The notes under the pieces: model-generated
The model's input: the letters and a program-made list of their open reading frames with translations, nothing else
The model's database searches: none
Told to the model about the DNA's origin: nothing
Translations under genes and position numbers: made by a program
Shown: in pieces, positions 16,931-26,076 of the stretch
Layout of the letters: each line of letters begins with the position of its first letter
How positions within the stretch are numbered: the stretch's first letter is position 1
DNA from: Candidatus Pantoea floridensis
GTDB lineage: Bacteria > Pseudomonadota > Gammaproteobacteria > Enterobacterales > Enterobacteriaceae
Assembly: GCF_900215435.1 (NCBI RefSeq)
Contig: NZ_OCMY01000002.1
Location: 620,001 to 684,000, forward strand
Length of the DNA stretch: 64,000 nt
Reading direction: 5' to 3'

Positions 16931-16970
16931 GCATCAGGGCTGCATTTTCAGGGCAATGCAGCCCTGATGC
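16931..16970. terminator. Perfect 16-bp stem hairpin between convergent genes
   Basis: GCATCAGGGCTGCATT at 16931-16946 pairs perfectly with AATGCAGCCCTGATGC at 16955-16970. It fills the 69-base gap between the ends of the LysR gene and the convergent EamA exporter and probably serves both. Confidence 0.65.
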
Positions 16971-16986
16971 ACGAACGGCTTAACAC

Positions 16987-17877
16987 CTAACGTGCGAACT
17001 TGCGCGATCCTACCACGCAAAGAATGACTCCCAGCGTGATAGCAATCATCAAAGGGCTGACGGCTTCATTCAGTAACGAAGCAGACAAGCCAAGGCCAAA
17101 AAAGGGTTGTAATAGCTGAAGCTGGCCGACTGCAGCGATGCCACCGCTAGCGAGGCCTTTGTACCAGAAGATAAACCCAATCAGCATGCTGAAGAGGGAA
17201 ACATAGCCAAGCGCTAGCCAGGCAGAAGTACTAATTTGGCTAACGGATTCAGGCAAAGTGACAAACGACGCCGCCAGCGTGAAAGGGAGCGACACGATCA
17301 GTGACCAACTGATGACCTGCCAGCCGCCTAGCTGGCGTGAAAGTTTGGCTCCTTCTGCGTAGCCCAAACCACAGACCACCACGGCTGCAAGCATCAGCAC
17401 ATCGCCGGTTAAAGAGACGGCGACGTTCTGAGAAAGCGCGAAACCAACCACCAGCAGACTACCTATGATGGAAAAAATCCAGAAAGCGAGCCGTGGCCGC
17501 TCGCCTCCACGAATCAAACCAAACAGGGCGGTGGCAAGCGGCAGCAGGCCTAAAAACACAATCGAGTGGGCCGAGGTAACATGCTGCAAAGCCATTGCGG
17601 TCAAGAGCGGAAAACCAACCACCACGCCGAGTGATACCACGATTAACGAGACGATGTGGCGAAGAGATGGGCATTTTTCTCTGAAGCCGCAGATAAGCAT
17701 CAGCGCCAGCGCTCCCGCGATTGACGCGCGGCTGAAGGTCAAAAAAAACGGGTCGATATCCTGAACGGCAATGCGCGTTGCCGGAAGTGAGCCGCTGAAA
17801 ATAATGACGCCCAGTAGACCGTTCAGCCAGCCAGACATCGCAGCTTTATCATGTTTATGCACCACCGTATTAGCCAC
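16987..17877 (-). CDS. EamA/DMT family transporter
   Basis: 296-residue inner-membrane exporter with about ten hydrophobic segments arranged as two EamA repeats (residues about 20-140 and 155-285). The GTG at 17875-17877 is chosen because AGAGG lies six bases upstream; further codons are open but overlap the promoter region. Proteins of this family export amino acids, purines or drugs. It is divergent from a MocR-type regulator, a pairing that suggests an amine, amino-acid or vitamin-B6-related substrate, but this is inference. Confidence 0.82.
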   Translation of the reverse strand: MANTVVHKHDKAAMSGWLNGLLGVIIFSGSLPATRIAVQDIDPFFLTFSRASIAGALALMLICGFREKCPSLRHIVSLIVVSLGVVVGFPLLTAMALQHVTSAHSIVFLGLLPLATALFGLIRGGERPRLAFWIFSIIGSLLVVGFALSQNVAVSLTGDVLMLAAVVVCGLGYAEGAKLSRQLGGWQVISWSLIVSLPFTLAASFVTLPESVSQISTSAWLALGYVSLFSMLIGFIFWYKGLASGGIAAVGQLQLLQPFFGLGLSASLLNEAVSPLMIAITLGVILCVVGSRKFAR

Positions 17878-17954
17878 GCTAAACCTCTTTTCAATGGATG
17901 GATGAAGACGACGCTTCTCTAGACGCGTTGACGCTACGAATGGTAAACGCCACA

Positions 17955-17984
17955 ATCCATAACAATCAAAATATTGTCATGGAT
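17955..17984. promoter_or_regulatory. Inverted repeat operator for MocR regulator
   Basis: ATCCAT-n-ACAAT (17955-17966) is mirrored exactly by ATTGT-n-ATGGAT (17973-17984) around six bases. It lies between the divergent EamA and MocR genes, eight bases before the MocR ATG at 17992. The alternative TTG start at 17974 would fall inside it, which argues for the ATG. Autoregulation is inferred. Confidence 0.6.
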
Positions 17985-17991
17985 ACATTGG

Positions 17992-19326
17992 ATGAAAGCG
18001 CGCTATAAGGAAATTGTTGATGAATACGCGGCGGCCATTCGCCTGGGTGAGCTGACTGCCGGTACACGCTTGCCTACGCACCGGGTCTTAGCTGCGACCC
18101 GCCGCATTTCACTGGCCACCGCAACACGCGTTTATGCCGAACTTGAGAAAATGGGGCTGGTTAGCGGCGAAGCCGGACGGGGTACCTTTGTACGGGAGAT
18201 TTCCCTGCCAGCGGGCTTGGGCATGGATCAACAAGTCGTCGCCACCGACGTGGTGGATCTCAATTTCAACTATCCCTCATTACCTCACCAGGCCGAACTG
18301 CTGCGCGATGCGCTACGCAATCTCACAACCTCAGGTGATTTGGAATCACTGCTGCGCTATCAGCCCCATGCAGGCAGACAGAACGATCGTGAGGCAATTG
18401 CAAGCTGGCTTACCGGTTTTGGCCTCAAGCCTGCTGCTGAAAACATTCTCATCGTGAACGGCGCACAGCATGGCTTGACTGTTGCCGCGATGGGGATGCT
18501 CCGTCCGGGGGATGTCGTGGCCGTTGATGCGCTGACCTATTCGGGGTTCAAAGCTCTGGCCACGCTGTATCAGCTGGAGCTGGCTCCCGTGCCCGTCACC
18601 TCAACCGGACCCGATCTCAATGCACTGAGACAGCTTTGCAAACGGCGCCGTATCAAGGCCATTTACACGATGCCGACTCTGCATAATCCGCTTGGCTGGG
18701 TGCTCGACCATGCGCAGCGGCGCGAGATCACCGGCATTGCTCGCGAACATGATTTAGTGATCATTGAGGACGCTGCCTACGCTTATCTGGCGGAGCGTTC
18801 TCCGCCGCCGTTTGCCTTGCTCGCTCCCGAAAGAACCCTTTATGTGACGGGCTTTGCTAAAAATATTGCTGCCGGGCTGCGGGTGGGTGCGGTGGTATGT
18901 CCGCCAGCATTTCGCCCAGCGATCGAGCGAGCTATTCGCGCCACGGTGTGGAACACGCCATCGCTGATGACGACGCTGGTGGCCGGTTGGCTGCAGGATG
19001 GGACTATCAGGCGGCTGGAATCATTAAAACGGAAAGATGCTCGCCAGCGGCAAGCTCTGGCGCGGGAAAGGTTGGGATCGCTCGATTACGTTAGCCATGA
19101 GAATTCTTATTTTATCTGGCTACCGCTGGCAGAAGAGATCCGCGCGGAACAGGTGGTGCGCCAGCTGTTGAACCAGCATATTTCTGTTTCAACAGCCGAG
19201 CCGTTCAGTACTGCCCCAAACGTTCCGCACGCAATACGTCTCGCTCTGGGGTCAGTGAGCCTGGATAAGCTGAAAATGGCGCTGGATAAAGTGGGCGAAG
19301 TTATTCAATATCAGCGATATATTTGA
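17992..19326 (+). CDS. MocR-type (GntR HTH plus aminotransferase-fold) transcriptional regulator
   Basis: 444-residue PLP-dependent regulator. Residues about 1-65 form a GntR winged helix (GELTAGTRLPTHRVLAATRR, SLATATRVYAELEKMGLV), then a linker and a fold-type I aminotransferase domain from about 85. Key features are NGAQHGLTVAA near the cofactor phosphate, HNPLGWVLD with the conserved Asn-Pro, IIEDAAYAYL with the pyridine-binding Asp, and GFAKNIAAGLRVG with the Schiff-base lysine. Such proteins sense amino acids or PLP adducts. The palindrome upstream and the divergent EamA exporter suggest it controls that exporter and itself. The start codon is moderately certain. Confidence 0.88.
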   Translation: MKARYKEIVDEYAAAIRLGELTAGTRLPTHRVLAATRRISLATATRVYAELEKMGLVSGEAGRGTFVREISLPAGLGMDQQVVATDVVDLNFNYPSLPHQAELLRDALRNLTTSGDLESLLRYQPHAGRQNDREAIASWLTGFGLKPAAENILIVNGAQHGLTVAAMGMLRPGDVVAVDALTYSGFKALATLYQLELAPVPVTSTGPDLNALRQLCKRRRIKAIYTMPTLHNPLGWVLDHAQRREITGIAREHDLVIIEDAAYAYLAERSPPPFALLAPERTLYVTGFAKNIAAGLRVGAVVCPPAFRPAIERAIRATVWNTPSLMTTLVAGWLQDGTIRRLESLKRKDARQRQALARERLGSLDYVSHENSYFIWLPLAEEIRAEQVVRQLLNQHISVSTAEPFSTAPNVPHAIRLALGSVSLDKLKMALDKVGEVIQYQRYI

Positions 19327-19377
19327 CTCGCACACCCGACAAAGCGGTTTGCCCATCATCATTGATAACGCATCTTT

Positions 19378-20565
19378 CTACGCCTCAGGTTTTTTCAGCC
19401 TTGAGACCAGAACCATGCTGCCGATGATGACAACGGCGGCCAGTAATACCATGCCCTGAAGACCGGCTGCGGCTATCACCCGGCCTCCGGCTAGTGCACC
19501 GGTTCCGATCGCGGCGTTGAAAATGGCCACGTATATAGCTGACGCCGGTTGTGCCGCCTCTCCAGCGCTACGAAGCAACCACGTCTGCAACCCCACAAAC
19601 ACTATCGAGATCCCTGCGCCCCATACTCCGAGCAGCAGCGCGGTGCACCAGAAAGGAAGAGGAGCCGCGCTTCCCAGGCCAAGCAGGCCGAGTGCGCCAG
19701 CACTCATGAGAAGTGCAATGAAAATTAGCCCTTTGATATGACGATCAATCAGCTTACCGGCAATAACATTTCCCACCAGACCGGCAAGCCCTAACGTCAG
19801 CAGCAGGGCAGAAATGGAGGCCGCCGGTACCGCCTGAGCCTGCGTCAGCAGGGGTTCAAGGTAGGTGAACGCCGCAAAGTGCGCCGAAATAATGCAGGCA
19901 GTTGCCACGTAAAGGCTGAGGAGCAGCGGGTTTTTGATGATCCCGCAATAAACCTGCAGCTTTAGGGGTTGCGATGCCGCCAGCGTCGGAAGCGTCCAGT
20001 ACAAAGCACAGGCCGTGGCAAGTGCCAGCAGAGAAATGGCCATAAATGCATTACGCCATCCGGCGATATCCGCAATAAAACTGGACAGCGGGACACCCAG
20101 AACGCTGGCAGCCGAAACGCCGCCAAAGATAATTGAGGTGGCAAGCCCCAACTTTTCGATGGGAACCAACTGTACTGCCACGGTGCCGATGAGTGCCCAG
20201 AAAGCCCCGTGTGCCAGTGCGCCTGCCATACGCGCACTCATAAACGTGTTTAATGAGTGGGATTGGGTCGCCGCCATACATGAAAGCGCAAGGACCAGCA
20301 TCAGAACCACAAGCAGCGCTTTGCGGGAAATCCGTGCTGGTATGGTCCCGGACAGTAGCGCGGCCAGTGCGCCAACCCAGCCATAGGCTGTCACGACAAG
20401 ACCTGTGCCAGATTCAGTCTGCTGCAGATCCTTCGCTAACATGCTGAGCATACCAACAGGTGCCAGCTCGCTGGTTACAATGGAAAAAGCACTGATTCCC
20501 AGCGCAATCACAGCTATCCAGGCGCGTGCAGGTGACGGCCGTACGTGTAAAACGGTATCGCTCAT
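19378..20565 (-). CDS. MFS transporter (AraJ/SotB-like efflux permease)
   Basis: 395-residue, twelve-segment major facilitator. The ATG at 20565 is used with AAGGAT upstream; the frame opens at a TTG six codons earlier. The N-terminus AWIAVIALGISAFSIVTSEL APVGML and loop GTIPARISRKALL are typical of DHA1-type sugar or drug efflux proteins (AraJ, SotB, YdhP group). It is divergent from a LysR gene, with a possible 39-codon small frame in front of it. Export substrate is unknown. Confidence 0.87.
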   Translation of the reverse strand: MSDTVLHVRPSPARAWIAVIALGISAFSIVTSELAPVGMLSMLAKDLQQTESGTGLVVTAYGWVGALAALLSGTIPARISRKALLVVLMLVLALSCMAATQSHSLNTFMSARMAGALAHGAFWALIGTVAVQLVPIEKLGLATSIIFGGVSAASVLGVPLSSFIADIAGWRNAFMAISLLALATACALYWTLPTLAASQPLKLQVYCGIIKNPLLLSLYVATACIISAHFAAFTYLEPLLTQAQAVPAASISALLLTLGLAGLVGNVIAGKLIDRHIKGLIFIALLMSAGALGLLGLGSAAPLPFWCTALLLGVWGAGISIVFVGLQTWLLRSAGEAAQPASAIYVAIFNAAIGTGALAGGRVIAAAGLQGMVLLAAVVIIGSMVLVSRLKKPEA

Positions 20566-20579
20566 GTAATCAATATCCT

Positions 20580-20699
20580 TCAATAAAATCGTGAGAAGTC
20601 TGCGAGGGAACGTTTAGGACCGGCTAGATACAGGCACCTACGCCTTTCATCCCTTCTGGCGGATACGTTGAGTGATAGCCTCGAATTATGTGTTTGCAT
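20580..20699 (-). CDS. Possible 39-codon small ORF upstream of MFS gene
   Basis: ATG at 20697-20699 follows an ideal AAGGAG (20706-20711) with six-base spacing. The frame runs MQTHNSRLSLNVSARRDERR and ends at TGA 20580-20582, 14 bases before the MFS ATG. The neighbouring frame instead reads IRGYHSTYPPEGMKGVGACI before a stop, which looks more protein-like and hints at a one-base frameshift in a short conserved peptide. Either a leader peptide coupled to the transporter or a broken small gene. Low certainty. Confidence 0.3.
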   Translation of the reverse strand: MQTHNSRLSLNVSARRDERRRCLYLAGPKRSLADFSRFY

Positions 20700-20792
20700 G
20701 TTTATCTCCTTGTGAAGGTGGCAGTATCATCCCTCTTAAAGTGATAAAACAGAGCTGAAAACGGAGAGCCGTTTTCCATAAATGGAAAAAGC

Positions 20793-21674
20793 ATGAAGAG
20801 AGATTTCAACTGGGACGACACGCGGATTTTCCTGGCCATTGCTCGAGCGGGAACGTTGAGTGGCGCGGCTGAAGCGTTAGATATGGGCATTGCTACGATT
20901 TCCAGAAGGCTGGATCGGCTTGAGCAATCGCTGGCAATACCGCTTTTCAGCAGGCACCAAAGTGGATACCGGCTAACGGACGATGGTGAGGCACTGCTGG
21001 AGCGGGCGGAGGCGCTGGAATATGCAGGCCTTACATTCGGCGAGACGGCGAAACTGCAGGGTAATGTGGCCGGGCTGGTTCGGCTGGCAACATCGGACAA
21101 TCTGGCCACGCATGTTATTTTGCCGTCACTGACAAGGCTTCTAAATCGCTATCCCGACCTGCGGCTGGAGTTACACAGCGGCGTGCAGTCCGTCAACCTG
21201 CACCGCAGGGACGCAGATTTAGCCATTCGCATGGTCAAGCCTGATGCCGGGAATCTGACGTTAAAACGGTTGGGAACCGTAGGTTTTGGCGTATACGGTG
21301 CCAAAAAGTATCTTGAAGCTCTCGGGAGTTTACCGCTGGACGAGGCTCAATATGTGACCTGGACTGACGCACATCAGCACCTGCCTGCTGCGCGTTGGGT
21401 CACACGAAAACTTCGAGGCAGGCCATGCAGATTAGAGGCGAACACGCTGGTTGCGCAGGTTTCAGCAGTGGCTGCGGGGCTGGGATTAGGCGTGTTACCG
21501 CACTTTATGGCGAGGGAAAACGGTCTGCATTGTGTGACCGCTGATATCGGTGCGGATCAGGCATTATGGCTGGTGATGCATTCTGACTTAGCTGGCTCAC
21601 GCAGAGTCAGAGCAATCGCTGATCATTTAATTGCCGTATTTGATGAGCAGAAAGATAAATTGGCGCTGCCATGA
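20793..21674 (+). CDS. LysR family transcriptional regulator
   Basis: 293-residue LysR protein. The helix-turn-helix is in residues about 7-65 (RIFLAIARAGTLSGAAEALD, IATISRRLDRLEQSLAIPLF), with the effector domain beyond residue 90 (GLVRLATSDNLATHVILPSL). It is divergent from the MFS exporter and presumably controls it. The upstream gap includes the small frame at 20580-20699. Confidence 0.9.
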   Translation: MKRDFNWDDTRIFLAIARAGTLSGAAEALDMGIATISRRLDRLEQSLAIPLFSRHQSGYRLTDDGEALLERAEALEYAGLTFGETAKLQGNVAGLVRLATSDNLATHVILPSLTRLLNRYPDLRLELHSGVQSVNLHRRDADLAIRMVKPDAGNLTLKRLGTVGFGVYGAKKYLEALGSLPLDEAQYVTWTDAHQHLPAARWVTRKLRGRPCRLEANTLVAQVSAVAAGLGLGVLPHFMARENGLHCVTADIGADQALWLVMHSDLAGSRRVRAIADHLIAVFDEQKDKLALP

Positions 21675-21694
21675 GCAAAATAAAGGTAATAAAA

Positions 21695-21713
21695 AACCCG
21701 CGCTGGGCGGGTT
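21695..21713. terminator. Bidirectional terminator between LysR and csp genes
   Basis: AACCCGC at 21695-21701 pairs with GCGGGTT at 21707-21713. Runs of A precede it and TTTATTTTA follows, so it has a U-tract on either strand. It ends the LysR transcript and probably the cspA transcript arriving from the right. Confidence 0.75.
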
Positions 21714-21792
21714 TATTTTATTATCACGAGAGCTTAACTGCTCAGACTATTGTCTTCATCGCTATTGTAAGCGCCACTGATAATAACGCCGA

Positions 21793-22005
21793 TTACAGCG
21801 GCGTAACGTTTCCAGCAGCTGGACCTTTAGCACCATTTTCAATGGTGAAAGAGACTTGCTGACCTTCATCGAGGGTTTTGTAATTGTCGCTCTGAATCGC
21901 AGAGAAATGGACAAAGACATCCTTGCTGCCGTCGTTCGGCGTGATAAAGCCAAAACCTTTATCCGAGTTAAACCATTTTACTAAACCAGTCATTTTATTA
22001 GACAT
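21793..22005 (-). CDS. cspA: Cold shock protein of the CspA family
   Basis: 70-residue OB-fold RNA chaperone that melts mRNA secondary structure. RNP1 (KGFGFIT) and RNP2 (VFVHF) are intact and length is standard. Sequence is closest in memory to E. coli CspA ([18 protein letters not shown]-like [19 protein letters not shown]) rather than CspC or CspE. AAGGAAG lies five bases before the ATG. A long gene-free stretch upstream, 22006-22426, fits the long structured 5' leader of cold-inducible csp genes. Confidence 0.9.
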   Translation of the reverse strand: MSNKMTGLVKWFNSDKGFGFITPNDGSKDVFVHFSAIQSDNYKTLDEGQQVSFTIENGAKGPAAGNVTPL

Positions 22006-22426
22006 AGATACTTCCTTAATTGATGAGCCACTAAGAGCGGCGATGATGGCCTGTAGTTAGAGAGTGACTTATTGGGCACTTAGGAGGAGGCTCACGAAGA
22101 AGGGTATCTTGAGATAACACCTGAACTGAGGACTGCTTTACTAAAACTGCTTTCATAAGGTCTGTATTCCAAACCGATGGCGCTATTAAGACATAGAGAA
22201 ATTAATTTAGCAACATTAAGGTATAATTATTTTAACCGCTTAAATGCCCAGATGGCTATATGCCTGTAAATTTCAGCTGATTGCAGGGTAATTATTGTTT
22301 TTTTACTGAAGCTCTTTGAGAAAGGGGCCAGATAAAAGCCCCAAAATAGTAACGTTAATAATTATTGGCGGAAGCACACCTTAAACGTCGAGTGTGATGT
22401 TATGGGCGCTGCACTGGAGCTTAATA
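22006..22426 (-). promoter_or_regulatory. Probable long 5' leader and promoter of cspA-like gene
   Basis: 421 bases with no coding signal. The part next to the gene would be transcribed leftwards as an untranslated leader, as in cspA, where it acts as a thermosensor. AT-rich sequence around 22196-22245 could hold the promoter. I do not see a clear cold-box sequence, so this rests on analogy. The far end adjoins the stop of an SDR gene also transcribed leftwards. Confidence 0.4.
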
Positions 22427-23179
22427 TTACGGGTTCATGGCTCCAAAGATAGCATCGTAGGTGCCATCTCGCTCAGCCCACCGCCGCGCATGATCGCGCT
22501 CCAGCAGAAGCTCTCCTCGGGTGATCTCGTCACGTTCGAGAAGTTGCATCACCTGTGCGATGTAGTCGCCAGTCGGCATGGCGCGAGGATCGGCGGCCTG
22601 CTGTACGCCCGTCAGTTCCGTTTGCACATAGGGTGGTGAAAGCTCCAGCACTTCCACAGGAATCTTGCGGAGTTGATGACGTAGAGACGTAAGCCAGGAA
22701 TGTAGAAAAGCTTTACTCGCACAATAGGTTGGATAACTGGTAAGAGGGAGGAATGCCAGAGCAGAACTGGTTGCCATGATTGTCGCATTTGGATTCTTTT
22801 TCAGCACTGGCAGCAAGGCCGACGTCACGCGGACTACGCCCAGGATGTTAGTTTCGATGATCTCCTCAGCGTCCGTTACGTCCCAGCTATCCGCCGTGAC
22901 GTCCTCTGACCGAGAAATGCCGGCATTTGCAATGAGTACATTAAGATCCGGAAATCTGGCGTGGATGTCTTCAGCGAGGCGGGCCAGTGAAATAGGGTCG
23001 CCGAGATCCAACGGTAAGCCGACGATAGCTGGACGTTTTGCAATAATTTCGTCGAGCAAGTTTTGACGGCGCCCAGTGACAATAACGCGATTTCCGCGGT
23101 CATGAAATGCCTCAGCGAGCGCACGGCCTATACCACTTGTGCCGCCAGTAATCAGAATAGTGTTTTCAGTCATCTTCAT
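22427..23179 (-). CDS. Short-chain dehydrogenase/reductase (DltE-like)
   Basis: 250-residue classical SDR. The cofactor loop is TGGTSGIG, followed by NAGIS, the catalytic serine in ATSSALAF and Tyr-x-x-x-Lys as YCASK. The SPPYVQTEL stretch after the active site and short C-terminal cap are typical of the DltE subgroup. The N-terminus could begin at either of two close ATGs. It lies downstream of a region with a good promoter but apparently decayed coding sequence (23180-23726). Physiological substrate unknown. Confidence 0.87.
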   Translation of the reverse strand: MKMTENTILITGGTSGIGRALAEAFHDRGNRVIVTGRRQNLLDEIIAKRPAIVGLPLDLGDPISLARLAEDIHARFPDLNVLIANAGISRSEDVTADSWDVTDAEEIIETNILGVVRVTSALLPVLKKNPNATIMATSSALAFLPLTSYPTYCASKAFLHSWLTSLRHQLRKIPVEVLELSPPYVQTELTGVQQAADPRAMPTGDYIAQVMQLLERDEITRGELLLERDHARRWAERDGTYDAIFGAMNP

Positions 23180-23726
23180 GGTGGTTACCTTTCCATCAGG
23201 GTGCTAAGGGGAAGGCCACGATAATTTTCATGAATTCTGGTGCAGGGGATCTTCGAAAGCCCACATGGCTAATGTAGCCATACTGTGCAAGTTCGGTTCA
23301 GGGATCCACCAAAAAGAGAAGAATGAAGGCAATACCGTGGCGCCTGTTCCGAGTTCCCTCTGCTGAGGCCCTCTCGGTATTGGGCGCGTTGGATAACGAT
23401 AACGCCTGCGGCAAGACCATAAAGATGGCTGCGAAATCAACTGTATCTTTGAGGCCTCTCAATTGTCAACCCGCGTCCGTCTGCCGCACCTCTTTATCGC
23501 TTGATTTGCGTATTACCGCAGCACACCCGCACGAGTGATACCTTGAATTGATAGACCCAAAATATAGTTATTTGTTGTCAATTCAGTTTTATTTTAACCA
23601 AACGAAATATCAGCAGAGACTGTGACAAGATTAATCAATAAGATGAAATACCTCAATCATCCACATATTTTTATCAAAATGCAGCAGGGCCAGATATAGC
23701 CTTTTATTTTTATGGATTAGGATTAA
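23180..23726. other. Gene-poor stretch with one promoter-like signal
   Basis: 547 bases. On the minus strand TTGACA (23464-23469) and TACAGT (23440-23445) stand 18 bases apart and could drive the SDR at 22427. The spacer includes a near-palindrome, TTGAGAGGCCTCAA. Between this and the SDR are open stretches such as AQYGYISHVGFRRSPAPEF on the minus strand that look coding but are not recognised and lack starts, suggesting gene decay. 23560-23726 is very AT-rich. Confidence 0.35.
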
Positions 23727-24338
23727 GTATTATTTAGTATCGGTATTAGCGGAACGTATACTTCTGGTAAAACCCTTTTTTCGGCAGGGCTCGCCCGGTA
23801 CTTACAGAGTCAGGGAAAGAAAGTTCAGATTATTCATTATGATGATTTTCATCATCCTTTCCCTGCCATACAGTGGACAGATGGACGTGACGACGAAATA
23901 AATGCTTTTTATAATAAGGCCTTCGATAGCGGGAAACTCATTAATGAAGTCCTCATCCCACTGGAAGAAAAAGGTGTACTCAACAAAGAAATTGACTGTA
24001 TAGATCTTGGCAGCGGTCAGCAGACGAAAAAAATTCACCTGGATATTGATGTAAAAACCATCGTTATTCTGGAGGGGGTTTTGCTGTTCCGAGCGCCCAT
24101 ACTGCCTTTTTTAAACTATAAGATTTTTTTGGATATATCGGACAAGGAAATGCTACGACGGGGAACCGTCCGGGATGTGCCGAAATTTGGTCACAGCATT
24201 CTCGATTTATACAGAAGTCGATATATTCCTGTTCACCATCGTTACCTGGAAGAGGATTCTCCCAAAGCGATCTCCGACATCGTACTGGATAATACCCACT
24301 ATGACACCCCGGTAATGTTAAGCTCAGAAATACAATAA
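23727..24338 (+). pseudogene. P-loop kinase (uridine-kinase-like) lacking a normal start codon
   Basis: From a TAA at 23724-23726 the frame is open for 203 codons to the stop at 24336-24338. It begins VLFSIGISGTYTSGKTLFSA, with a Walker A loop (GTYTSGKT), then QIIHYDDFHHPF, a Walker B-like VKTIVILEGVLLF, and DISDKEMLRRGTVRD as lid, the layout of uridine kinase/phosphoribulokinase-like enzymes. No ATG, GTG or TTG occurs before TTG 24081, after the P-loop. Either the 5' end is truncated or a rare ATC/ATT start is used. AGGA lies at 23720-23723. Low GC suggests horizontal origin. Most likely a 5'-truncated pseudogene. Confidence 0.6.
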
Positions 24339-24414
24339 TTATTTGATGCCTCTTTCTGGATTGTCACAACACCCTATTAGAACAAGGGGCTCTCAAGCCC
24401 CTCAAAAAACCGTT

Positions 24415-25149
24415 TTAAGCATTCTGCCGCGTCGCGGCTAATACAATTTCCCGAACGCATACGTATTCAGGTTGCGAATAGGCATACTCAATCGCATGAG
24501 CCACATCTTCCGCACTCAATACTTTACCGCCCATCTCTTGCTTCCACTGGTTATATCCGGTTTTGATATCATCATTCGTTGTATGGCTTAGCAGCTCGGT
24601 TTCAACCGCTCCGGGTGCAATCACAATAACGCGCACGTTATGTGGGGAGAGCTCCTCACGTAAATTTTCTGACATACCATGAACGGCAAATTTGGTTCCA
24701 ACATAAACAACATGATTTGGGAAAGTCTTACGCCCCGCAACGGAACTGATGTTGATAATGGTGCCCGCTTTACGTTCAATCATGCCCTTAGTAACAGCAT
24801 GGACGCCATTCAATAGGCCTTTCACATTCACATTAAGCATTTGCTCCCACTCATGCGGGGCCTGATGTTCAACAGTGCCCAGCAGCATCACACCCGCGTT
24901 GTTAACCAGCGCATCTACCGGCCCAAACTGCTGCTCAGCTTCATTTACTGCTGCAGTAAATGCATCAATATCAGTGATGTCTACCGCACGGCACAGCGTA
25001 TTGGGCAAGTTTAAGGCGTTCATACGGTCAACACGGCGTGCCAGCAGCAGCAGCGCATGGCCGCGAGCAGACAACAACTTAGCGGTGGCCAACCCGATAC
25101 CAGAACTTGCTCCAGTAATAACAACTAAAGCTTTGGCTGAATTGCTCAT
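24415..25149 (-). CDS. Short-chain dehydrogenase/reductase (classical SDR)
   Basis: 244-residue classical SDR. The ATG at 25147-25149 is chosen since GAGGA lies six bases upstream; an in-frame ATG two codons earlier touches that signal. TGASSGIG forms the cofactor loop, NNAGV follows, the catalytic triad is Ser in INISSVAGR and Tyr-Lys in YVGTK, and APGAVETELL completes the family pattern. It resembles the YdfG-like NADP-dependent oxidoreductases. It is divergent from a LysR regulator 108 bases away, its likely controller. Confidence 0.9.
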   Translation of the reverse strand: MSNSAKALVVITGASSGIGLATAKLLSARGHALLLLARRVDRMNALNLPNTLCRAVDITDIDAFTAAVNEAEQQFGPVDALVNNAGVMLLGTVEHQAPHEWEQMLNVNVKGLLNGVHAVTKGMIERKAGTIINISSVAGRKTFPNHVVYVGTKFAVHGMSENLREELSPHNVRVIVIAPGAVETELLSHTTNDDIKTGYNQWKQEMGGKVLSAEDVAHAIEYAYSQPEYVCVREIVLAATRQNA

Positions 25150-25257
25150 CAACATTCCTCATAAATAAAAATGATAGCTTAATGGTGGGCATCACTTTAA
25201 ATTGGCGTAATTTTGATGAAAAATCGTTTATTTCTTTTACAGGCATAAAATTTAATT

Positions 25258-26076
25258 ATGGATAAGCGACAGCTGACAGCTTTCCTTTGTGTGTTTGAAG
25301 AACGCAATATTACCCGGGCGGCTGCAGAGCTAAGTCTGACCCAACCCGCACTCTCCGCTACCATCAAAGCTCTTGAAGAAGAGTTAGGTACGCAGTTATT
25401 CGTGCGTAAACCACGTGGAGTGGAGGTGACCGAAGACGCACGAGTCCTTTATCCTCACGCCCGACGAATGATGGGCGAAATGAGTGCGTTAACCGCTCGA
25501 TTCCGCAAAAAGCATGATAAGTTTCCGCTCAGTTTAGGTATTGAACAGGATATTGCCTCATCCCAACTGATCACCCTGCTGGAACGAATCAATCATAATT
25601 TGCCAGATGTGTTATTAACGCTGACGCCTGGATGTAGCGGCGATATCCGCCTGGGCTGCGAAGGTCAGCTTTGCGAAGACGAACTCTTTATTCCGCTATT
25701 TGATGAGCGCTATGTGCTGGCTTTTCCACTCAATCACCCGATGAGTCAAATCACCGAATTAACCGCTAAGCAGCTCAACGATCAACCTTGGGTGATGTCT
25801 CCGGAGCACGAATCCCATCAGCGTTTCCTGCCGCTATATGGCACTTCTGGCAATTTTCCTCGTGCTAACGCGGGAAGTTTCACGTTAGCACTGAACCTGG
25901 TTGCCGCGGGTGTTGGCTTAACTATCGCTCCGGTTTCATTAGTTGAAGAGCAGTGTAATGTGGCTTTTCGTTCTCTTCCCGGTTATCCACTCATGCGCCG
26001 AACCGGAATTTGCTATGCGATGCATACGCAGCTAAATCCAATAATTGAACAATTACTGGCTAACGTCAGTGAATAA
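25258..26076 (+). CDS. LysR family transcriptional regulator (CynR/CatR-like)
   Basis: 272-residue LysR protein, somewhat short for the family. The helix-turn-helix occupies residues about 4-62 (LTAFLCVFEERNITRAAAEL, LSATIKALEEELGTQLFVRK), and an effector domain follows with PWVMSPEHESHQRFLPLY. It is divergent from an SDR gene, which it presumably regulates. The start ATG at 25258 has only a weak ribosome-binding site (CAGGCATAAAATTTAATT). Confidence 0.88.
   Translation: MDKRQLTAFLCVFEERNITRAAAELSLTQPALSATIKALEEELGTQLFVRKPRGVEVTEDARVLYPHARRMMGEMSALTARFRKKHDKFPLSLGIEQDIASSQLITLLERINHNLPDVLLTLTPGCSGDIRLGCEGQLCEDELFIPLFDERYVLAFPLNHPMSQITELTAKQLNDQPWVMSPEHESHQRFLPLYGTSGNFPRANAGSFTLALNLVAAGVGLTIAPVSLVEEQCNVAFRSLPGYPLMRRTGICYAMHTQLNPIIEQLLANVSE

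Noticed and set aside
17974..17991. TTG start for the MocR regulator
   Set aside because: It falls inside the inverted-repeat operator; ATG 17992 is more likely.
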